Counted from the first letter of the stretch, positions 1 to 8,027 are shown. The stretch is 53,874 bases of DNA from Phycisphaerae bacterium (GCA_009783465.1 WRDM01000014.1:1-53874), one strand, 5' to 3'. A program made the numbers and translations. The notes: generated by a model not told the origin, from the letters alone.

Positions 1-176
1 CAGGTATGGCAACGCGTGTTGTTGCTCACACGATCCGAATGGTTTACGACGTACCCATCGTTGCCGCTCTCATGGTCTTTTCGCCCTTGTCCTTCCATAC
101 CTATTGGCTACTGGCTATTGGCTGAACGGTTCCCTCGAACGAGCGGTTCTTCTACGCCACGAGAACGGAAAGACCC
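1..176. repeat. Family C inverted-repeat element, copy C1 (truncated by window edge)
   Basis: The stretch holds the core and one arm of a dispersed element. It begins at GGTATGGCAACGCG, ends its core at CTTGTCCTTCCATACC, then carries the 7-mer-like tract ATTGGCTACTGGCTATTGGC, followed by GAACGGTTCCCTCGAACG and CCACGAGAACGGAAAGACCC. The reverse complement of 26471-26640 is nearly identical. The left arm must lie outside the window. No gene is visible here apart from a short ATG frame at position 6 shared with other copies. Confidence 0.8.
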
Positions 177-197
177 TGGGGCATATCCGCGGCTGGT

Positions 198-644
198 TTA
201 TTTCCGCATCCGTTCGTACAGTTCCACTGGCGCGATGACGTTGGCGATGCCGGCGGCCTGTAGTTGGGTGATCGCGTGGTCGGGGTCCTCGAAGCGGAAG
301 ACCAGCACCGCGCGGTCCTGCTGGCCTCGGAACGTGAACGCGTACATGTACTCGACGTTGATTTTCCGCTGGTCCATCGCCTCGAGCACGCGCGCGAGGC
401 CTCCGGGTTCGTCGGGGACTTCGATGGCGACCACTTCGGTGAGGTTCACGACGCAGCCGGCCTGTTCGAGGGCGGCCTTGGCGCGGAGGGGTTCCTTCAC
501 GATCAGTCGCAGGATGCCGAACTGCTGCGTGTCGGCCAGCGACAGCGTTACGATGTTCACGCCCGCCTCGGAGAGCACCTTGCAGGGCACGCTTAACCGG
601 CCGGGCTTGTTTTCCAGGAACAGCGAGATCTGCATGATTTTCAT
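198..644 (-). CDS. Tandem ACT-domain protein
   Basis: A 148-residue protein made of two ACT modules. The first starts with MKIMQISLFLENKPGRL and runs to about residue 68. The second contains VAIEVPDEPGGLARVLEAMD and ends near residue 140. ACT domains bind amino acids and regulate metabolic enzymes. No catalytic domain is attached, so this is a stand-alone sensor. The start at 644 is preferred over a further-upstream ATG because AAAGGGAG lies five bases before it and the gene then sits 13 bp downstream of the phenylacetate-CoA ligase stop. In many bacteria a stand-alone ACT protein follows a phenylacetate-CoA ligase gene, which suggests, by inference, control of aryl-CoA formation by aromatic or branched amino acids. 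Family assignment is secure; the ligand is unknown. Confidence 0.9.
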   Translation of the reverse strand: MKIMQISLFLENKPGRLSVPCKVLSEAGVNIVTLSLADTQQFGILRLIVKEPLRAKAALEQAGCVVNLTEVVAIEVPDEPGGLARVLEAMDQRKINVEYMYAFTFRGQQDRAVLVFRFEDPDHAITQLQAAGIANVIAPVELYERMRK

Positions 645-657
645 GGCGGCTCCCTTT

Positions 658-1983
658 TTAGCTGTCATGTCGTTTATCCACGACGCGTTTGGCTTTGCCT
701 TCGCTGCGTGGGATCGTGTGCGGTTCGACGAAGCGGACGGCGGCGCGGATGTTGAGGACCTGCTCGATGGCCTTGCTCAGCCGGGCGTGCAGGTCGGTCA
801 TCGTGCGAACCTTGTCGCTGAACGTTTCGGGCGTGACTTCGACCTGCACCTCGATGTTGTCCAGGCCGGCCTGTCGCGTCAGGACAATCTGGTAGTGCGG
901 CAGCGTGCCCTCGACGGTCAACAGGGCCGTCTCCACCTGCGACGGGAAAACGTTCACGCCGCGGATGATGAACATGTCGTCGCTGCGCCGGCCCATGCGT
1001 TGCATCCGCCGCAGGGTTCGGCCGCATTCGCACGGCCCGGCGGTGAGCGTCGTGATGTCGCGCGTGCGATAGCGGATCATCGGCATGGCCTGCTTGCTGA
1101 GCGTGGTGAGGACAAGTTCGCCCTCGTGGCCGTCGGGGAGGACCTCGCCGGTGTCGGGGTCGATGATTTCGGGGTAAAAATGGTCCTCGAAAATATGCAG
1201 TCCCGTCTGCTGGCGGCACTCGCAGGCCACGCCGGGGCCGATGATCTCGGTCAGTCCGTAGATGTCGTACGCGCGGATGTCCGCGTGCGTCTGAATATAC
1301 TGCCGCATGCCGTCGGTCCACGGCTCGGCGCCGAAGACGCCCGCCTGCAACGGAAGCGATTTGAAGTCCATTCCGATCTCGCCGGCCCGCTCGATCAGGT
1401 GCAGGAAGTAGCTCGGCGTGCAGCAGATGGCCGTCACGTTGAAGTCCTTGAGCAGCATCAATTGCCGTTCCGTGTTGCCGCCGGAAACCGGAATCACCGT
1501 CGCGCCGAGGGCTTCGCCGCCGTAGTGGGCGCCCAGTCCGCCGGTGAACAGCCCGTAGCCGTACGCGTTGTGGATGATGTCGCCGGCGTGCAGTCCGCAG
1601 CCGGCGAAGGCCCGAACCATCACGCTCGACCAGACCTCGACGTCTTGTTGTGTGTACGCGACGACGATCGGCTTGCCCGTCGTGCCGCTGGAGGCGTGCA
1701 GCCGAACGATGTCGCTCATCGGTTTGGCGAACAGGCCGAACGGGTACGTGTCCCGCAGGTCGCTCTTGGTGGTGAAGGGCAGGGCGGCCAGGTCCGCCAG
1801 GCCGCGAACGTCGCCGGGCGCCATGCCACGATTGGTCATCCGCTGACGAAACAGCTCCACCTCGTCGTACGCCAGCTCGACAATCGCCCGCAGGCGGCGA
1901 AGCTGCACGTCGCGAAGTTCATCCACCGAAACATAATCGCTCGCGGAGGCCGGATGGCGCCCGCCGTTGTTGTGTGAGGTCAT
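658..1983 (-). CDS. paaK: Phenylacetate-CoA ligase (AMP-forming)
   Basis: A 441-residue adenylate-forming enzyme that makes aryl-acetyl-CoA from an arylacetic acid, ATP and CoA in the cytosol. The ATP-binding loop ASSGTTGKPI is at about residues 97-106. YDIYGLTEIIGPG and the C-terminal segment MGRRSDDMFIIRGVNVFPSQ are typical of the PaaK family, as is the cysteine-bearing CECGRTLRRM. The length matches the usual 430-450. An in-frame TTG lies 27 bp upstream, but the ATG at 1983 has a purine-rich AAGAGA at suitable distance and is preferred. It is co-directional with the ACT gene 13 bp downstream and with a hotdog thioesterase upstream, so the three probably deal with aryl or acyl-CoA esters together. 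No phenylacetate ring-degradation genes are nearby, so a role in amino-acid-derived arylacetate activation is inferred. Confidence 0.93.
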   Translation of the reverse strand: MTSHNNGGRHPASASDYVSVDELRDVQLRRLRAIVELAYDEVELFRQRMTNRGMAPGDVRGLADLAALPFTTKSDLRDTYPFGLFAKPMSDIVRLHASSGTTGKPIVVAYTQQDVEVWSSVMVRAFAGCGLHAGDIIHNAYGYGLFTGGLGAHYGGEALGATVIPVSGGNTERQLMLLKDFNVTAICCTPSYFLHLIERAGEIGMDFKSLPLQAGVFGAEPWTDGMRQYIQTHADIRAYDIYGLTEIIGPGVACECRQQTGLHIFEDHFYPEIIDPDTGEVLPDGHEGELVLTTLSKQAMPMIRYRTRDITTLTAGPCECGRTLRRMQRMGRRSDDMFIIRGVNVFPSQVETALLTVEGTLPHYQIVLTRQAGLDNIEVQVEVTPETFSDKVRTMTDLHARLSKAIEQVLNIRAAVRFVEPHTIPRSEGKAKRVVDKRHDS

Positions 1984-2027
1984 AACCAATTCTCTTACTA
2001 CGGATTCCAATTGCAGGGCGTCTCTAT

Positions 2028-2061
2028 TTTTACCACAGAGGCGCGGAGAACCACAGGGAAA
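2028..2061. repeat. Family G short dispersed repeat (ACCACAGAG type), copy G1
   Basis: TTTTTACCACAGAGGCGCGG followed by AGAACCACAGGG. Related strings occur at about 21216-21265, 32888-32968 and 35449-35480. It lies between paaK and element A1. No coding capacity. Confidence 0.6.
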
Positions 2062-2089
2062 TAGTGAAAGCGGCGGGGCGAACGCATGT

Positions 2090-2240
2090 ACGTGACGCGG
2101 GCATCTTGCCCGCGTGTCTCGCGGACGCGAGCGCCCGCGTCCGGCGGCAACATGTTTTGTTTTTCATGGCGCGAACTGCGCGGAACGGCCCGCGAGGGCA
2201 AGATGCCCTCGCCACACGCGGGCGAGACGCCCGCGTCACG
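2090..2240. repeat. Family A palindromic element, copy A1 (long intergenic form)
   Basis: It begins ACGTGACGCGGGCATCTTGC and ends with GGGCGAGACGCCCGCGTCAC. Internal hairpins include GCGAGGGCAAGATGCCCTCGC. The right end overlaps the thioesterase gene: the TGA of TGACGCGGG read on the minus strand is that gene's stop codon. It shares its left flank GGCGAACGCATG and interior (GCGGAACGG, then CCGCGAGGGC) with copy A9 in the opposite orientation. The distance between the two terminal CG marks is 148 bp, which is not a multiple of three. Confidence 0.85.
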
Positions 2241-2652
2241 CCGGATCGTTTTCCGTCAGCATCGCCACCAGCCAGGCGGGCGGGCGGATGGGTTTGCCGT
2301 CGGGCGAGAGGACGGCGTGGATCGTGTAGCCGCTGGCGACGGGGCTGCCGCTGGCGGCGTGACGAATGGCCATGTCGAACCGCACGCGCGCCCGGCCGGC
2401 CATCGTCGCCGTCGTCGTCTGCTCCAACAGATCGTCGTACCGCGCCCGGCCAAGGAATTCCACGTGCGCCTCCACGAGCGGCAACATCGCCCCGCGCGAC
2501 TCCATCTCCGTGTAGGGCAGCCCCAGTTCCCGCAGCAGCTCTGTTCGACCGCACTCGAACCATTCCAGCGCCCGGCTGTTATAAAATGTCCCCAGTTGGT
2601 CCGTCTCACTGTATCGGACGCGAAAATGCATCGTGTTGGGCTTTGTGCTCAT
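2236..2652 (-). CDS. Acyl-CoA thioesterase, YbgC/4HBT hotdog family
   Basis: A 138-residue single hotdog domain. Near the N-terminus the YSETDQLGTFYNSRALEWFE segment matches the 4-hydroxybenzoyl-CoA thioesterase/YbgC signature (Y-x-[DE]-TD-x-x-G-x-x-[YH]-[NH]), with Asp at about residue 19 as the catalytic acid. The enzyme is expected to hydrolyse short or aryl acyl-CoA in the cytosol. The start at 2652 is chosen over an upstream frame because it matches family length and has AGGA about ten bases before it. The stop codon TGA is the first triplet of the family A element A1 as read on this strand, so the present C-terminus (LTENDPA) was probably set by that insertion. Co-direction with paaK supports a shared role in CoA-ester metabolism. 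Confidence 0.87.
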   Translation of the reverse strand: MSTKPNTMHFRVRYSETDQLGTFYNSRALEWFECGRTELLRELGLPYTEMESRGAMLPLVEAHVEFLGRARYDDLLEQTTTATMAGRARVRFDMAIRHAASGSPVASGYTIHAVLSPDGKPIRPPAWLVAMLTENDPA

Positions 2653-2718
2653 CGTGAACGTGTCCTGTAGGAAGCCTGTCAAAACGCGGCAGCCATGGTT
2701 CCGGCGCCGGGAAAAAAC

Positions 2719-3003
2719 TCACTTGTCCGCCAACGCCGTCGTGCGAAGATAATCCGCCACGCCGCGGAACCCTTTGGCCCGGCTTCGGGATTCCAGCAGG
2801 GCCTTCTCCTCCGGAGTCAACCGTAAATTCACCTGTTCCGAGCGAATATTCTGCCGGGCCGACGCCGGCGGCGTTTCGCCCATTTCCAGCATGGTTCCTA
2901 TGCCGGAAATCAATAATTCCCGCGTTTGCGTCATGCATTCCTGAATGGTCTTTCCGATTCCGACGGCCTCCGGGATACTCCAGTGCGTGACCGACCCACT
3001 CAT
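2719..3003 (-). CDS. Orphan HicB-like antitoxin with truncated N-terminus
   Basis: A 94-residue protein with two recognisable parts. Residues 9-45 (SIPEAVGIGKTIQECMTQT and onward) match the second half of the HicB partial RNase-H fold, and residues about 60-94 (EQVNLRLTPEEKALLESRSR) resemble a ribbon-helix-helix or HicB C-terminal DNA-binding segment. In complete HicB proteins a beta-hairpin of about 15-20 residues precedes the IPE segment and is absent here. No hicA toxin gene lies within 1 kb, so the antitoxin is an orphan. The frame continues upstream through the tRNA-Ala gene without a stop, but that part cannot be coding. The ATG at 3003 has GAGGAAG touching it, which is a poor spacing, so the start is uncertain. 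Confidence 0.65.
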   Translation of the reverse strand: MSGSVTHWSIPEAVGIGKTIQECMTQTRELLISGIGTMLEMGETPPASARQNIRSEQVNLRLTPEEKALLESRSRAKGFRGVADYLRTTALADK

Positions 3004-3010
3004 CTTCCTC

Positions 3011-3035
3011 AAAAAAACCCTCGGTTTCCCGAGGG
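3011..3035 (-). terminator. Rho-independent terminator of tRNA-Ala
   Basis: On the minus strand CCCTCGG-GAAA-CCGAGGG forms a perfect 7-bp stem followed by seven T residues. It begins 15 bp after the tRNA 3' end. Confidence 0.85.
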
Positions 3036-3049
3036 TTTTATCATCCACA

Positions 3050-3122
3050 TGGAGCTGAAGGGAGTTGAACCCTTGACCTCTTGCATGCCATGCAAGCGCG
3101 CTCCCAACTGCGCCACAGCCCC
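3050..3122 (-). tRNA. tRNA-Ala (anticodon GGC)
   Basis: Full cloverleaf of 73 nt: acceptor GGGGCTG pairing with CAGCTCC, D-arm GCGCAGTTGGGAGCGC, anticodon arm CTTGC-ATGGCAT-GCAAG with anticodon GGC, T-arm AAGGG-TTCAACT-CCCTT, discriminator A. The 3' CCA is not encoded. It decodes GCC and GCT. A terminator follows directly. Confidence 0.95.
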
Positions 3123-3270
3123 AGACTTTCCACACGGCACAACCTTGTGCGAGTTATGTTTTGTAGCAACCACAGGCCAAAAGGTCAAGTGGTTTTTTTG
3201 CGAATTCGTATCCGCGAGAGCAGGGATGTCACGTTTGCAGGTGGCGTAATCGCTGCGGGACACGATGAAT

Positions 3271-3353
3271 GACCACTCGTTTTCATGGTTGGCTGTTTTG
3301 CGATGTTTGGAGCTCCAGCAGCGCAAAACAGCCAACCATGAAAACGAGTGGTC
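3271..3353. repeat. Perfect 32-bp inverted repeat (family B-like hairpin)
   Basis: The left arm GACCACTCGTTTTCATGGTT and following bases to 3302 are perfectly complementary to 3322-3353, with a 19-nt loop. The inner part GGCTGTTTTGCG / CGCAAAACAGCC resembles the family B core. It lies between tRNA-Ala and the oxidoreductase gene. The rest of the 3123-3443 spacer holds no gene. Confidence 0.85.
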
Positions 3354-3443
3354 GACACCAACAAATGCGCCGATGGACATTCCCGCGGTTCCGTGGTACA
3401 AGTCTTGTCGGCTGTGCGATAAAACCATTTCATGGAGACACCG

Positions 3444-4529
3444 ATGGCGAAAGCGAAGGCGAAGGTACGGATCGGGTTTGTGGGCGTGGGCGGCATGGGA
3501 CAGGCGGCCCATCTGCGAAATTACGTCAATGTTGACGAGTGCGAAGTGGTGGCCCTGGCGGAGATCAAGCCGGAACTGGGCAAACTGGTGGCCCAGCGGT
3601 TTGGCATCGCCAGAGTGTATAAGGATCACAAGGAGATGCTGGCCGTGGAGAAGCTTGACGCGATCGTTGCCAGCCAGATGTTCGACCGCCACGCGCTGCT
3701 GTTTCCCGAGTTGTACGGCAAGGCGAAATTTCTTTTCAGCGAAAAGCCCATCGCGGTGACGCCCAAGGCGGGCAAGATGCTCGCCGACCTGGCCGCCAAA
3801 ACCGGCACGACGCACATGGTGGGCTATCACAAGCGCTCCGACCCCGCGACGATGTACGCCAAAAGCGTCATCGACAAGTGGAAGGCCAGCGGCGAGTTCG
3901 GCAAGATGAAGTATGTCCGCATCTCGATGCCCGCCGGCGATTGGGTGGCCAACGGGTTCACCGGGCTGCTCAGGACGGCCGAGCAAATCCCCGCCACGCC
4001 CGGCGAAGTCGGCGACAACGTCTGGCACGCCCCGAAGGTGGCCGGCATGTCGGACGAGATGGCCAGGCAGTTCATCGGCTTCGTGAACTACTACATTCAC
4101 CAGGTCAACCTGATGCGTCACCTGCTGGGCGAAAGCTACGAGGTCGCCTACGCCGAGGAGACCAACGTGATGCTCGCGGTCCGCGGCGCCAGCGGGACGG
4201 CCGGCGTGATCGAAATGACGCCCTACCAGACCAGCACCGCATGGGAAGAGTCCGCCCTGATCGCGTTCGAGAAGGGCTACGTCAAACTCGACCTGCCGGC
4301 CCCGCTGGCGGTCAACCGCGCGGGCACCGTCGAGATCTACAAGGACAACGGCAAAGGCACGCCCGAACGCGTCAGCCCAACGCTGCCATGGATCCACGCA
4401 ATGCGCCAGCAGGCCATCAATTTCGTCAAGGTCTGCCAGGGCAAAATGAATCCCCTCTGCGACGCGGCAGAAGCCTATGAGGACCTGCTCGTGGCGAGGC
4501 AGTTTATTAAGGTGAGGTACGGGAAATAA
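3444..4529 (+). CDS. Gfo/Idh/MocA-family NAD(P)-dependent oxidoreductase
   Basis: A 361-residue enzyme with an N-terminal Rossmann fold: RIGFVGVGGMG at residues 9-19 gives the GxGxxG dinucleotide loop, and FSEKPIAVTPKAG near residue 98 supplies the conserved EKP lysine (about residue 101). The C-terminal part is an alpha/beta dehydrogenase domain containing VNYYIHQVNLMRHLLGE, whose His is probably catalytic. Family members oxidise or epimerise sugars, inositols or sugar nucleotides; the substrate cannot be named. An ATG 12 bp upstream is in frame, but GGAG at the right distance points to 3444. No signal peptide is present, so it is cytosolic. Planctomycetes carry very many paralogues of this family, and the FG-GAP gene downstream may be a functional partner, but a family C element separates them. 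Confidence 0.9.
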   Translation: MAKAKAKVRIGFVGVGGMGQAAHLRNYVNVDECEVVALAEIKPELGKLVAQRFGIARVYKDHKEMLAVEKLDAIVASQMFDRHALLFPELYGKAKFLFSEKPIAVTPKAGKMLADLAAKTGTTHMVGYHKRSDPATMYAKSVIDKWKASGEFGKMKYVRISMPAGDWVANGFTGLLRTAEQIPATPGEVGDNVWHAPKVAGMSDEMARQFIGFVNYYIHQVNLMRHLLGESYEVAYAEETNVMLAVRGASGTAGVIEMTPYQTSTAWEESALIAFEKGYVKLDLPAPLAVNRAGTVEIYKDNGKGTPERVSPTLPWIHAMRQQAINFVKVCQGKMNPLCDAAEAYEDLLVARQFIKVRYGK

Positions 4530-4531
4530 AC

Positions 4532-4732
4532 GGCAGCCACAAGCCACTAGCCACAAGCCACAAGGTAAGGAACGACGACGGCGAAGGTGAAAGCGTGGAT
4601 GTGACTTCTGTGCGTGTGACGTGAATAGCGAAATCGCCGGTGGCGGTTTTGCCGCACCATCAGTATGGTCTTGTTGGCGGAAAACTTAACCATACCTGGT
4701 GGCTTGTGGCTAGTGGCTTGTGGCTGATCTAC
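4532..4732. repeat. Family C inverted-repeat element, copy C2 (divergent)
   Basis: The left arm CAGCCACAAGCCACTAGCCA pairs with the right arm TGGCTTGTGGCTAGTGGCTT. The core starts, read on the minus strand, with GGTATGGTTAAGTTTTCCGC, the same opening as in copies C1, C4 and C5. It fills the oxidoreductase/FG-GAP spacer. Confidence 0.7.
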
Positions 4733-4774
4733 GGCGGTTATTGGTTTGCCAACATCCAGGAAAAAGGAAAAACG

Positions 4775-5890
4775 ATGCCAATTCTCAAGTTCGTCGAGCA
4801 GCACGTCAGTGATGAGCGGTTTGAGTCGTGCGGTGTGTTTGACGTGAATAATGACGGGATTCTCGATATCGTCAGCGGCGCGTACTGGTATCCGGGGCCG
4901 AAATTCGATCGCAAACACAAGATCGGCGATCTTCAGCCGATCGGCGAATATTTCGACGATTTCTCGGACCTGCCGATGGACGTCGATGGCGACGGATACA
5001 TGGATTACATCACCGGCGGCTGGTGGGGCAACACGCTTCGCTGGCGGCAGAATCCCAAGGGCGACCCGACGAAGCCCTGGGCCGAACACGTCATCGCCGA
5101 GACGGGCAACGTCGAGACGACGCGGCTGTGGGACATCGACGGCGACGGCGAATTGGAGATCGTCCCCAACACGCCCGGTACGGCGCAGCGGTATTACAAG
5201 CTCCTTCGCGACGCGGCCGGCAAGGGGACGGGGCAGTTCAAGACCGTCACGATTTACGATCCGGGCGAGGGCAAAGGCACCGATCACGGGCTGGGATTCG
5301 GCGACATCAACGGCGACGGGCGCGGCGACATTGTGCTGCGTCACGGCTGGCTTGAGGCGCCCGAGGATCGCGAAAACGGCCAATGGATTTTCCATCCCGA
5401 GTTCGACCTGGGTTCCGCCAGTGTGCCGATCATTGTTGCCGACGTCAACGGCGACGGGTTGAATGACCTCATCGTCGGCTGTGCCCACGGCTACGGCCTG
5501 TGGTGGTACGAACAGAAGATGACCGGCGGCAAGCGGTCGTGGGTGAAGCATCCGATCGACCCGTTCAACGCGACGTATCACGACATGTGGTGGGTGGACA
5601 TCGACAACGACGGCGAAATGGAACTGGTCACCGGCAAGCGGTACCGCGCGCACTGCGGGCACGACGCGGGCGACTACGATCCGTACGGTATTTATTACTT
5701 CAAGTGGAACGGCGAGAGCTTCACGAAGATGCCGATCGTGTTTGGCGAGATTCGTAAGACCAAGGGCTGCGGCATCGCGTTCCAGGTGGTGGACCTCGAC
5801 GGCGACGGCTGGCTGGACATCGTCGCCCCCGGCAAAGACGGCCTGTCGATCTTCTGGAACAAAGGCTTCATGGAAAACATGGGCGATTGA
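4775..5890 (+). CDS. FG-GAP/VCBS-repeat protein, probably a beta-propeller
   Basis: A 371-residue protein built of about seven repeats, each carrying a calcium-loop-like D-x-[DN]-x-DG motif: DVNNDGILDI, DVDGDGYMDY, DIDGDGELEI, DINGDGRGDI, DVNGDGLNDL, DIDNDGEMEL and DLDGDGWLDI. Such blades fold into a calcium-binding seven-bladed propeller, usually extracellular and involved in carbohydrate or protein binding. Here, however, the start at 4775 (AAGGAA six bases upstream) gives MPILKFVEQHVSDERF with no signal peptide. Upstream in-frame sequence derives from the family C element and is not a credible leader. Either the protein is cytosolic or its export signal was lost. No enzyme motif is visible. 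Confidence 0.85.
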   Translation: MPILKFVEQHVSDERFESCGVFDVNNDGILDIVSGAYWYPGPKFDRKHKIGDLQPIGEYFDDFSDLPMDVDGDGYMDYITGGWWGNTLRWRQNPKGDPTKPWAEHVIAETGNVETTRLWDIDGDGELEIVPNTPGTAQRYYKLLRDAAGKGTGQFKTVTIYDPGEGKGTDHGLGFGDINGDGRGDIVLRHGWLEAPEDRENGQWIFHPEFDLGSASVPIIVADVNGDGLNDLIVGCAHGYGLWWYEQKMTGGKRSWVKHPIDPFNATYHDMWWVDIDNDGEMELVTGKRYRAHCGHDAGDYDPYGIYYFKWNGESFTKMPIVFGEIRKTKGCGIAFQVVDLDGDGWLDIVAPGKDGLSIFWNKGFMENMGD

Positions 5891-5910
5891 GGTTAGACTA
5901 CTACGACGCC

Positions 5911-6152
5911 GATATGGCTTGCCGGTTTGCGCTGTAGGATGATCCCGTCGGCAAGCGTTCGGTTATCTGACTTCGCGAAGACCGAGCGAGATTACGCGGA
6001 TTAACGGATTGAAGGATTACCGTACGGAACAATCGTTTTGTTCATACAATCTTTTAATCCTTTAGTCCGTGTAATCCCGCTCGGTCTTCGCGAAGTTCGG
6101 ATAGGTGTGCATGCGCCGTCCGAAACCCCTACAGCGCAAACCGGCAGAGTCG
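5911..6152. repeat. Nested inverted repeats: family B arms around an inner palindrome
   Basis: The outer arms TGGCTTGCCGGTTTGCGCTG (5914-5933) and CCCCTACAGCGCAAACCGGC (6127-6146) are complementary over most of their length. Inside, 5970-6019 (starting CTTCGCGAAGACCGAGCGAG) pairs with 6048-6096 (ending CTCGGTCTTCGCGAAG). The FG-GAP/carbonic anhydrase gap of 390 bp therefore consists almost wholly of palindromes plus the promoter below. Confidence 0.8.
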
Positions 6153-6157
6153 TTTCA

Positions 6158-6186
6158 TTGCACAGCCGGCGTTCGAAAACTATGGA
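6158..6186 (+). promoter_or_regulatory. Candidate sigma-70 promoter for the carbonic anhydrase gene
   Basis: TTGCAC, 17-bp spacer, TATGGA. It lies just right of the family B arm and about 97 bp before the start codon. Sequence match only. Confidence 0.45.
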
Positions 6187-6282
6187 ATTCGCGAGCCTTT
6201 TCAGGTAAACTCCACGCCGCGGTCACAGGGGCGACGGAACGTCCTGGGCCGCGATACTCCTATACATACGAGGTGATTCGCC

Positions 6283-6837
6283 ATGACACGCATTGACGAG
6301 ATTCTTGAATTCAATCGGGCGTTTGTCGAGAACAAGCAGTACGAAAAGTATGATTATCAGACGACGAAGTTTCCCAACAAGAAAATCGCCGTGATTTCCT
6401 GCATGGACACGCGGCTGACGGAGATTCTTCCGGCCGCCATGAACGTGAAAAACGGCGACGTCAAAATTATCAAAAACGCCGGCGCGGTCGTTACGCATCC
6501 TTTCGGTAGCGTGATGCGAAGCCTCATCGTCGCCGTCTACGAACTGGGCGTGGAGGACGTCCTTGTCATCGGCCATCACGACTGCGGCATGCAGAACATG
6601 GAGGCGCCGCGGCTGATCCGCAAGATGGCCGAGAGGGGCATCAAGACGGAAAAGCTGGATTTCATCGGCTGTTGCGGCATCGACATCAACAAATGGCTCA
6701 AAGGCTTCGACAGCGCCGAGGATTCCGTTCGCGAAACGGTCAACCTCATCCGCAGCCATCCGCTGATGCCCGCCGACATCCGCGTCCACGGCCTCATCAT
6801 CGACCCCGCGACCGGCAAACTGGACCGGGTGGAGTGA
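6283..6837 (+). CDS. Beta-class carbonic anhydrase
   Basis: A 184-residue cytosolic zinc enzyme that interconverts CO2 and bicarbonate. Metal and catalytic residues are all visible: Cys40 in ISCMDTRLTE with the Asp42/Arg44 pair, and His98 and Cys101 in GHHDCGMQN. The segment NAGAVVTHPFGSVMRSLIVA is the usual substrate-channel helix. The length and the compact form place it near the type II/Mycobacterium Rv1284-like clade of small beta enzymes, which is a family-level inference. The start is supported by GAGGTGA seven bases upstream. The gene stands alone, followed directly by a palindrome that may end transcription. Confidence 0.92.
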   Translation: MTRIDEILEFNRAFVENKQYEKYDYQTTKFPNKKIAVISCMDTRLTEILPAAMNVKNGDVKIIKNAGAVVTHPFGSVMRSLIVAVYELGVEDVLVIGHHDCGMQNMEAPRLIRKMAERGIKTEKLDFIGCCGIDINKWLKGFDSAEDSVRETVNLIRSHPLMPADIRVHGLIIDPATGKLDRVE

Positions 6838-6922
6838 ACTCCTTTTCGCCGCGAATTACGCGAATGACGCCAATTTCTCAACAGGATTCGCGTCATTCGC
6901 GGCATTCGCGGCGAAAAGGACG
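6838..6922. repeat. Inverted repeat after the carbonic anhydrase gene
   Basis: CCTTTTCGCCGCGAATTACG at the left pairs imperfectly with ATTCGCGGCGAAAAGG at the right. Both arms carry repeated GCGAATKACGC-like units. It sits between convergent carbonic anhydrase and recA genes and may act as a bidirectional terminator (inference). Confidence 0.65.
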
Positions 6923-6944
6923 ACGTCATATTCTCGCGTTGTTG

Positions 6945-8027
6945 TTACTCGTCGCCGGGTTCCTTTTTTGTGTTGGCGGATTCGGGCAGGCCTCGTTCGA
7001 GGACGGTGGCGCGGATTTCGTCGCTGAGGTCTGGATTGCCGGTGAGGAAGTTTTTGCAGTTTTCCCTGCCCTGGCCGAGGCGGACGTCGCCGTAGCTGAA
7101 CCAGGCGCCTTGCTTGGCGATCACGCCGTGTTCGACGGCTAAGTCCACGAGGTCGCCGATGTAGCTGATGCCTCCGTCGAACATGATGTCGAATTCGGCG
7201 GCTTTGAAGGGGGCGGCGAGTTTATTTTTCACCACGCGGGCACGGACGCGGTTGCCGATGGCGGTTTCGCCGTCCTTGATCGTGCTGACGCGGCGGATGT
7301 CCAGCCGGACGGAGCTGTAAAACTTCAGCGCGTTGCCGCCCGTGGTGGTCTCGGGATTGCCGAACATCACGCCGATTTTCATGCGGATCTGGTTGATGAA
7401 AATCACGCAGGTGTTGCTTTTGGCGACGACGCCGACGAGTTTCCGCATGGCCTGGCTCATCAGGCGGGCGTGGAGGCCCATGTGCGAATCGCCCATTTCG
7501 CCTTCGATTTCCGCCTTGGGGATGAGGGCGGCCACCGAGTCGATCACGATGACGTCGACGGCGTTGGATCGGACGAGCAGTTCGCAGATTTCCAGGGCCT
7601 CCTCGCCGTTGGAAGGCTGGGAGATGAGCAGGTTTTCGAGATTCACGCCGAGTTTCCGTGCCCAGGTGGGGTCGAGGGCGTGTTCGGCGTCGATGAAGGC
7701 GGCCACGCCGCCGGATTTTTGCGCCCCGGCGATCACGTGGAGGGCGAGCGTGGTTTTGCCTGAGCTTTCCGGGCCGAAGAATTCGCAGATGCGTCCTTTC
7801 GGCATGCCGCGTCCGCCGAGGGCGAGGTCGAGGCTGAGCGAGCCGGTGGGGATTCCGGGCACGGCCTGGATCTGGTCCTCGGCCATTTTCATGATGGCGC
7901 CGGCGCCGAAATTTTTCTCGATCTGCTTCAGCGCGGCGTCGAGGGCGTGGTCGCGGCGTTTGTCGACGGCATCGGCTTGCTCTTTTTCTCTGGCTTTTTC
8001 TTTTTCTTTCGCGGTGCTTTTGGACAT
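6945..8027 (-). CDS. recA: Recombinase A
   Basis: A 360-residue RecA, of normal length. It forms ATP-dependent filaments on single-stranded DNA for homologous recombination and SOS induction. The Walker A box GPESSGKT is at residues 85-92; [19 protein letters not shown] and the L2/DNA-binding region [20 protein letters not shown] are well preserved. The N-terminus begins with a charged lysine/glutamate-rich stretch ([20 protein letters not shown]), a little longer than in E. coli. AGGAGA five bases before the ATG supports the start. Upstream lies tRNA-Val with its terminator. No recognisable LexA box was found, although AACCTGTTAGGTT at about 8138-8150 is palindromic. No recX is adjacent. Confidence 0.98.
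   Translation of the reverse strand: MSKSTAKEKEKAREKEQADAVDKRRDHALDAALKQIEKNFGAGAIMKMAEDQIQAVPGIPTGSLSLDLALGGRGMPKGRICEFFGPESSGKTTLALHVIAGAQKSGGVAAFIDAEHALDPTWARKLGVNLENLLISQPSNGEEALEICELLVRSNAVDVIVIDSVAALIPKAEIEGEMGDSHMGLHARLMSQAMRKLVGVVAKSNTCVIFINQIRMKIGVMFGNPETTTGGNALKFYSSVRLDIRRVSTIKDGETAIGNRVRARVVKNKLAAPFKAAEFDIMFDGGISYIGDLVDLAVEHGVIAKQGAWFSYGDVRLGQGRENCKNFLTGNPDLSDEIRATVLERGLPESANTKKEPGDE

Noticed and set aside
16-1977. A long plus-strand open frame opposite paaK and the ACT gene
   Set aside because: It is antisense to two well-recognised proteins, has Arg/Val/Gly-rich nonsense composition, and arises from high GC.
3004-3135. HicB-like frame extended through tRNA-Ala
   Set aside because: A protein cannot plausibly use the tRNA gene and its terminator as coding sequence.
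3009-4556. Long minus-strand open frame across the oxidoreductase gene
   Set aside because: The plus strand encodes a clear Gfo/Idh/MocA enzyme; the reverse frame has no family features and runs through the tRNA gene.
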